From: Acidobacteriota bacterium
GTDB taxonomy: Bacteria > Acidobacteriota > Terriglobia > Bryobacterales > Bryobacteraceae
Direction: 5' to 3'
DNA: 64,000 bases
Assembly: GCA_025352795.1 (NCBI GenBank)
Contig: JANXSF010000088.1
Location: 62,001-126,000, forward strand
Below are positions 59,511 to 64,000 of this stretch, piece by piece (position 1 is the first letter of the stretch; each line of letters begins with the position of its first letter). The notes under the pieces are model-generated. The model searched no databases and was not told where the DNA came from. It saw only the letters and a program-made list of their open reading frames with translations. The translations under genes and the position numbers were made by a program.

Positions 59511-60548
59511 ATGGATCAGCCAATTACCGCAAATTCACCGCTCGACTTGGTGGTTGACCCGCCTATCTCTCGTCGCCGTGTATTCTATATCTCATTGGTC
59601 GGCTTTGGTCTGTTGGTGGGCTTGGTGTTGTTGGCAGGATACTTGGGCTACTCCGGTTCTGATCGAATCCAGGACGCCGCCCAGGCACTAATCCGGGAAC
59701 AGGTTCCGCAAAATGATCGGGCTGCGTCGCTGGAAGCGAAAATCGTCAAGGAAACGCAGTTGCTGATTGACCAGTTGGCTTGGGTGCTGGGGCTTTGTTT
59801 CCTTTTAGCCGCAGGCACGGCGACGATGACTGTATGGATACTGCACCGCGCCTTTGGCAAGCTGGAATGGCAGGCTGCGGAATTGGCCCACGTTTCCTGG
59901 CACATGATTGATGGTCATGAGAAAATGGCTCGACGCTTTTCACATGAAATGCACGATGAATTAGGGCAGTCTCTGAGCGGTTTGCGTCGCATGTTGAGCC
60001 TTGTGCCCGATGCTGGGTTCGGCGGAATCCGGCAGGAATCCATTAGTATTGTGGATGAAGTGCTGCAGGATGTCCGGAAGTTGTCCCAAGCCTTGCGTCC
60101 GGTGATTCTGGATGACTTCGGTTTGGATTCAGGGCTTCGTTGGCTTTGCGAACGGTTTACGCAGCGCACCCAAATTCCCGTGGAATATTCCTGCACATCA
60201 AAAAGTAGGTTGGTGGAAGCGGTGGAAACTCACTTCTTCCGCATTGCGCAAGAAGCACTCACAAACATAGCCCGGCACTCCGGTGCCACATCCGCTTCAG
60301 TGGAACTTTCCGTAAAGGACGATGTTGTGCAGCTTACGATCTGCGACAATGGCCACGGGTTGAAGTCGACTCCAGAACATAAGGCTCCTAGTTTGGGAAT
60401 GGTTGGAATGCGCGCCAGAGCCAGGCAACTGGGCGGTGACCTGATCGTAGAGAATCGTGATGAGGGTGGTTTGCGGATTCATGTAGAAGCCCCGCTGCAG
60501 CAGGTGGAACGAAATGCAGAACAAGAAAATTCGAGTTTTGTTGGCTGA
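59511..60548 (+). CDS. NarX-type sensor histidine kinase (HisKA_3)
   Basis: 345 residues from ATG 59511; the frame remains open upstream, but that stretch is proline-rich and not protein-like. Two membrane helices (about 25-45 and 80-105) frame a periplasmic loop of about 35 residues. The dimerisation domain has 'RRFSHEMHDELGQSLSGLRR' with the phosphoacceptor His, and the ATPase domain has 'RIAQEALTNIARHSGA', 'ICDNGHGL' and 'GMVGMRARARQLGG'. It pairs with the overlapping response-regulator gene. The small sensor loop and position opposite a metal efflux operon suggest metal or envelope sensing, by inference only. Confidence 0.9.
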   Translation: MDQPITANSPLDLVVDPPISRRRVFYISLVGFGLLVGLVLLAGYLGYSGSDRIQDAAQALIREQVPQNDRAASLEAKIVKETQLLIDQLAWVLGLCFLLAAGTATMTVWILHRAFGKLEWQAAELAHVSWHMIDGHEKMARRFSHEMHDELGQSLSGLRRMLSLVPDAGFGGIRQESISIVDEVLQDVRKLSQALRPVILDDFGLDSGLRWLCERFTQRTQIPVEYSCTSKSRLVEAVETHFFRIAQEALTNIARHSGATSASVELSVKDDVVQLTICDNGHGLKSTPEHKAPSLGMVGMRARARQLGGDLIVENRDEGGLRIHVEAPLQQVERNAEQENSSFVG

Positions 60549-61155
60549 TGATCACGCCATTCTCCGCAAAGGCGTGAAGATGTTGATTGATTCTCAGACC
60601 GATATGGAAGTGGTTGGCGAAGCCAAGACCGGTCGTGAAGCAATTGAGCAGGCGCAAAAGTTGAAGCCCGAAATCGTGGTGATGGATATTTCCATGCCCG
60701 AACTCAATGGCATTGAAGGCACCCGTCAAATTTGCGACACGCTGCCCCAAACCAAAGTGATCGCCCTGAGTATGCACAAGGATTCCGTGTATGTCCGGGA
60801 AATTCTTCGTGCCGGTGCGCGTGGCTATCTGGTGAAAGATTCAGAAGACGACGATTTGCTGCGGGCCATCCGCTCAGTCAATCGTGGAGAAGCGTTTCTA
60901 AGCCCGGCCATTTCCGATGCCATTCTGGTTGACTATCGCAGGTTCGTTTCCAATCCCGTTGATCTGCTGACCAGCAGAGAGCGCGAAGTGCTGACGATGA
61001 TTGCCGAAGGGCAAACAAATAAGGACATCGCCAATGCGCTGAACTTGAGCGTGTATACCGTGGAGTCGCATCGGGGCAGTTTGATGGAGAAGTTGAATCT
61101 CCACAGCACTGGCGACATAGTACGGTTTGGAATCCGTAATGGCTTAACAAATTAA
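60514..61155 (+). CDS. NarL/FixJ-family response regulator
   Basis: 213 residues. Receiver domain: 'VLLADDHAILRKGVKMLID' with the acidic pair, phosphoacceptor Asp58 in 'IVVMDISMPELNG', and 'GARGYLVKD' with the conserved Lys. LuxR-type helix-turn-helix: 'LTSREREVLTMIAEGQTNKD' and 'IANALNLSVYTVESHRGSLM'. Its ATG lies 35 bases inside the kinase gene, so the two are translated as a pair. Candidate targets include the divergent metal-efflux operon. Confidence 0.95.
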   Translation: MQNKKIRVLLADDHAILRKGVKMLIDSQTDMEVVGEAKTGREAIEQAQKLKPEIVVMDISMPELNGIEGTRQICDTLPQTKVIALSMHKDSVYVREILRAGARGYLVKDSEDDDLLRAIRSVNRGEAFLSPAISDAILVDYRRFVSNPVDLLTSREREVLTMIAEGQTNKDIANALNLSVYTVESHRGSLMEKLNLHSTGDIVRFGIRNGLTN

Positions 61156-61164
61156 AAAGATTAG

Positions 61165-61240
61165 TGGCGTCCCCAGAGGGAGTCGAACCCTCGTTACCGC
61201 CGTGAAAGGGCGATGTCCTAGGCCACTGGACGATAGGGAC
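61165..61240 (-). tRNA. tRNA-Glu (anticodon TTC)
   Basis: 76 bases on the minus strand, from G at 61240 to an encoded CCA at 61167-61165. The acceptor stem is GTCCCTA with TGGGGAC, including one G-U pair. The anticodon stem is CCGCC-related with loop CTTTCAC, giving TTC at 61206-61204. The T arm contains GGTTCGACT. The overall sequence is close to bacterial tRNA-Glu. It lies 9 bases past the response-regulator stop, on the opposite strand. Confidence 0.95.
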
Positions 61241-61299
61241 GCATGTGGGCTTACTGCAAGAACTGACTCTTTTACTTTACCTTTTAGGCATGTGGTTCG

Positions 61300-62709
61300 T
61301 CAACTTTTCTGTCGTTTGTTAACCGCGTCAAATGTGGCCAGCTTGTACAAATCGCCCAATGTCGGGTAGTTGAAGCAAGACGCTTCAAACAACTCGCGAC
61401 CCGCGCCAGTTACCATCGCCAGCAATCCGATGTGGATCACTTCGCTGGCGATTTCTCCCATACAATGTGCCCCTAACAATTTCATCTCTGCATCGTCGGT
61501 GAAGATCAACTTCAGGAATCCAGTCCGGTCGCCAATGATCTGCCCGCGCACCGTTTGTTGATAATAACCATGGCCAGTGACAAAAGGAATATTCTTACCT
61601 TTCAACGCTTCTTCTGTTTCGCCGATCATGCTGACTTCAGGAATTGTGTAGATGCCTGTGGGCAGCACCGATGCCAACTTCAGTTCGCACGATTGGCCGA
61701 AAGCATGATGGACGGCAATGCGTCCTTGCTCGGCACTGGTGGCGGCAAGCGCTGGGAAGCCGATAATATCCCCGGCCGCATAAATATGAGGAACCGCTGT
61801 GCGATAAGTGGCATCCACCGTAATCAATCCACGAGCGCCAGGCGTGACACCGGCAACGGCTAAATTTAACTTTTCCACATTGGAGCATCGGCCAGCAGCC
61901 ACCAGCACTTGATCCACTTCCAGATCCGGTCCTGGGTCGCAGATAAGTTTCACTCTCCCGTTTTCTTGAATTGTACAGCCGGTAACTTTCACTGGCCGAT
62001 GGAACTTGATCCCTAACCGTTCCAATTCCAAAGTAAGACCCGTCGAAATTTCTTTATCCAGAAACGACATCAACGTATCGCGTCCGTCAATAAGGTGGGT
62101 CTCCACTCCCAGCGCCGCAAACGTGCAGGCATATTCGCTTCCAATCACACCTGCGCCAACCACGGCCATTGTTTCGGGCAAACATTGAATGCCCAGAATT
62201 TCATCCGAGTCATGAATCAGCGAACTCTCAAAAGGAAACATAGCCGGGTGAACAGGCGATGATCCCGTGGCCAGTAGGATAAAATCACCGGCAACCTGAA
62301 TGACTCCTGTACTGGTGGTCACGTTCAATGTGTGAGGATCAGCAAAACTCGCCAAGCCTTGAATACAGTCCACCTTCCAATGCTCCAAAACCTGGCGAAC
62401 ACGGCTACGCTCTTCCGACTTTACCGCTTCTTCGTGATACAAGAATTCCTGAATGGTAGCCTTGCGATGTAAGGAAAGGTCCACTTCGACACCATACAAA
62501 TTGCGGGTTTTCCAGCCGGACAAAGCCACCGAGGTTTCCCGAAACGTCTTACTGGGCAGTGTGCCCGTATTGGTGGAAGCCCCGCCAACATAGGCATCCT
62601 TTTCGATCAACGCCACGCGATGCCCTAAAGAGGCCGCAGTGGTTGCAGCTTTTTCTCCAGCAGGACCGGAACCGATCACCACTAATTCATAACGGGAAAT
62701 GTCAGCCAT
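61300..62709 (-). CDS. sthA: Soluble pyridine nucleotide transhydrogenase (Si-specific)
   Basis: 469 residues, FAD flavoprotein of the pyridine nucleotide disulfide reductase family. FAD motif 'LVVIGSGPAGEKAATTAASL', then 'GGASTNTGTLPSKTFRE', where the redox Cys of lipoamide dehydrogenases is replaced by Thr, as in SthA. NAD(P) motif 'AVVGAGVIGSEYACTFAALG', FAD-contacting 'IYAAGDIIG' and the C-terminal dimer domain are intact. It transfers hydride between NADPH and NAD. It is cytoplasmic and appears monocistronic. Confidence 0.92.
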   Translation of the reverse strand: MADISRYELVVIGSGPAGEKAATTAASLGHRVALIEKDAYVGGASTNTGTLPSKTFRETSVALSGWKTRNLYGVEVDLSLHRKATIQEFLYHEEAVKSEERSRVRQVLEHWKVDCIQGLASFADPHTLNVTTSTGVIQVAGDFILLATGSSPVHPAMFPFESSLIHDSDEILGIQCLPETMAVVGAGVIGSEYACTFAALGVETHLIDGRDTLMSFLDKEISTGLTLELERLGIKFHRPVKVTGCTIQENGRVKLICDPGPDLEVDQVLVAAGRCSNVEKLNLAVAGVTPGARGLITVDATYRTAVPHIYAAGDIIGFPALAATSAEQGRIAVHHAFGQSCELKLASVLPTGIYTIPEVSMIGETEEALKGKNIPFVTGHGYYQQTVRGQIIGDRTGFLKLIFTDDAEMKLLGAHCMGEIASEVIHIGLLAMVTGAGRELFEASCFNYPTLGDLYKLATFDAVNKRQKS

Positions 62710-62753
62710 AGATAGTTCTACAATTTTCGCACTGATCGCGGTAGTCTCAATCT

Positions 62754-63194
62754 ATGAGTTTAGGAGAATTCACCAAACAACTGGCCAAAGAGGCCCTCGG
62801 CAACCAGATGAAGGACGTGATGGGTGGGTTGCGTCCAGCCGACGCCGCAGCCAGAGCGGAAGCCATCGGCAACCTGGGGAACACGGCTGACGAAGCAGGC
62901 GGCAACTTGGCGGCGATCCTGATTGGGCAAGTGCAGGCTATGCAAAACGCTTTGAAAGAGGAGCAGGAATTGGTGGTGGTGTGTACCTGCGGATTTGAAA
63001 CTCTGCGCGTATTGGAAATCTTCTCCGCTGCCCCCAGAGTGCTGGTACTGACAGGAATCGACGCGGATAAAAACGTCACTCGTATCATTTCGCCAGCCGA
63101 CGCGGTGCAATTGGTCTGCAAGCCCTTGGCCGTGCAACCGGGAACAAAGGCGGCGCGAATTCGATTTGTGCTGCCTCGACCAAAACCAGATTAA
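62754..63194 (+). CDS. Conserved hypothetical protein
   Basis: 146 residues, no signal peptide or membrane segment. The N-terminal half is helical and alanine-rich ('ADAAARAEAIGNLGNTADEA'). The C-terminal half has strands 'ELVVVCTCGFETLRVLEI' and 'RVLVLTGIDADKNVTRIISP', a Rossmann-like alternation. I do not recognise a family. It is divergent from sthA and precedes the deacetylase gene by 15 bases, possibly as an operon. Confidence 0.7.
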   Translation: MSLGEFTKQLAKEALGNQMKDVMGGLRPADAAARAEAIGNLGNTADEAGGNLAAILIGQVQAMQNALKEEQELVVVCTCGFETLRVLEIFSAAPRVLVLTGIDADKNVTRIISPADAVQLVCKPLAVQPGTKAARIRFVLPRPKPD

Positions 63195-63209
63195 GTAAAG
63201 TTGGTTAGG

Positions 63210-64000
63210 ATGAAATCCATGTTCAGACGATCCTTTCTCACGGCACTCGCGGTGGGTGCAACGGTTAGACGGTTAACCGCGCAAGTGGTAACCGACGGCA
63301 CGGCGATGACTGCCGAAGTGAAGATTGAGCGACCCCTTGCAGGCACACCGCATGCCGGGAAAATATTGATCGCAATCCAACCTCACTCCGATGACATTCC
63401 AATATTCGCCGCCGGTACCGTTGCCAAGCTGATCCACGAAGGCTATACCGGCTACCTGATTCGCATGACCAATGACGACATGGCTGGACCGGGCACGGTT
63501 GGCGATACCGTGTTGGCAAATGAAAAAGACAACGACGCAGTAGCCCGTGTGTTGGGATTAAAAAAGGTGTTCAACCTGAACTATGCCAACCATCAAATGG
63601 ACAAAGAATCCCGCCTTGAAATAAGAGCCCGCCTCATCTTCCTCCTCCGCCTGCTGAAAGCGGACACCGTGATTTGCTACGACCCAGTGGCCCATTACGA
63701 AGAGAATCCTGACCATTACGTAACCGCCCAAACAGTGGAAGCAGCTTGCTGGATGGCCGGTGGATCAAAAGATTATCCGGAGCACTTTGCAGCGGGCCTG
63801 GTGCCCCATTCGGTTCAGGAAAAATATTATTTCTCCCGTGGACCACAAGTGGTGAACCGCGTGGTTGACATCAGCAACACCATGGACTTGAAAGTGGCCG
63901 CAAATCGCGTGAACTTGGCCCAAGGTCCTGGCGGAGATAATGGGGCGGCATTGCGAAAGTCGCTTGCGGGTCGCGGATTAAGACTGCCGCTGCTTGGCGA
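63210..64000 (+). CDS. PIG-L (LmbE) family deacetylase, exported; 3' end outside window
   Basis: At least 263 residues, cut by the window edge with no stop codon. The N-terminus 'MFRRSFLTALAVGATVRRLT' is a twin-arginine-like signal. The zinc-site motif appears as 'IAIQPHSDD' (usual HPDD with Ser for Pro), and a later 'NPDHYVTAQTVEAA' supplies the second His. Family members remove N-acetyl groups from sugars such as GlcNAc derivatives. Start at ATG 63210; ATG 63219 is also possible. Confidence 0.88.
   Translation, partial: MKSMFRRSFLTALAVGATVRRLTAQVVTDGTAMTAEVKIERPLAGTPHAGKILIAIQPHSDDIPIFAAGTVAKLIHEGYTGYLIRMTNDDMAGPGTVGDTVLANEKDNDAVARVLGLKKVFNLNYANHQMDKESRLEIRARLIFLLRLLKADTVICYDPVAHYEENPDHYVTAQTVEAACWMAGGSKDYPEHFAAGLVPHSVQEKYYFSRGPQVVNRVVDISNTMDLKVAANRVNLAQGPGGDNGAALRKSLAGRGLRLPLLG

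Overview
The window looks like chromosomal DNA of an acidobacterium, probably from the Solibacter/Bryobacter branch of Acidobacteriota. This is inferred from gene content: a VWFA-domain secreted protein of acidobacterial type, a DUF4097 repeat lipoprotein, paired DUF1501 and DUF1549/DUF1553/cytochrome genes, several twin-arginine Gfo/Idh/MocA oxidoreductases, and a CehA/McbA-type protein tail. Base composition is moderate. There are no rRNA genes, no CRISPR array, no insertion sequence and no prophage genes.

Layout. 0-9.2 kb: a partial metallohydrolase, an interrupted nuclease-like gene, a decayed CopG-type antitoxin, STAS and GntR regulators, secreted proteins, and a cluster with hicB, a nonsense-mutated hicA and a frameshifted nucleotidyltransferase. 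9.4-13.8 kb: pyruvate carboxylase and a beta-propeller protein. 13.9-15.5 kb: an ECF sigma, anti-sigma and Spy-like operon. 15.6-22 kb: oxidoreductases, an aromatic amino acid decarboxylase, a TIM-barrel isomerase and a vanadium haloperoxidase. 22.3-25.8 kb: an amino acid permease and a YjhG-type dehydratase. 25.9-34.2 kb (minus strand): an esterase-propeller fusion, DUF1501, DUF1549/1553, an intact mazEF, orotate phosphoribosyltransferase and a polyprenyl glycosylphosphotransferase.

34.3-40.8 kb: a TetR regulator, an RND adaptor, and a 1566-residue protein joining an RND pump to a TolC-type outer-membrane channel through what reads as an internal signal peptide. This is the most unusual object in the window. 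40.9-47 kb: dnaB and a sugar operon (ABC ATPase, permease, SDR, GH88/GH105-type hydrolase). 47-50.7 kb: a hybrid histidine kinase with a degenerate Hpt, pyrD and ridA. 50.8-52.6 kb: a zinc dehydrogenase and an SDR whose catalytic Lys is Arg. 52.6-53.7 kb: a second toxin-antitoxin graveyard. 53.7-61.2 kb: a heavy-metal RND tripartite system, divergent from a NarX/NarL-type two-component pair, then tRNA-Glu. 61.3-64 kb: soluble transhydrogenase, an unknown protein and a truncated PIG-L deacetylase.

Themes. Two complete efflux systems of different RND families are present, each next to its own regulator. Toxin-antitoxin and other accessory genes are mostly broken: four carry an in-frame stop, two are frameshifted, two are truncated, and only mazEF is intact. 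Several strong inverted repeats sit in intergenic spaces. Start codons were reassigned where a ribosome binding site or signal peptide favoured an internal start.
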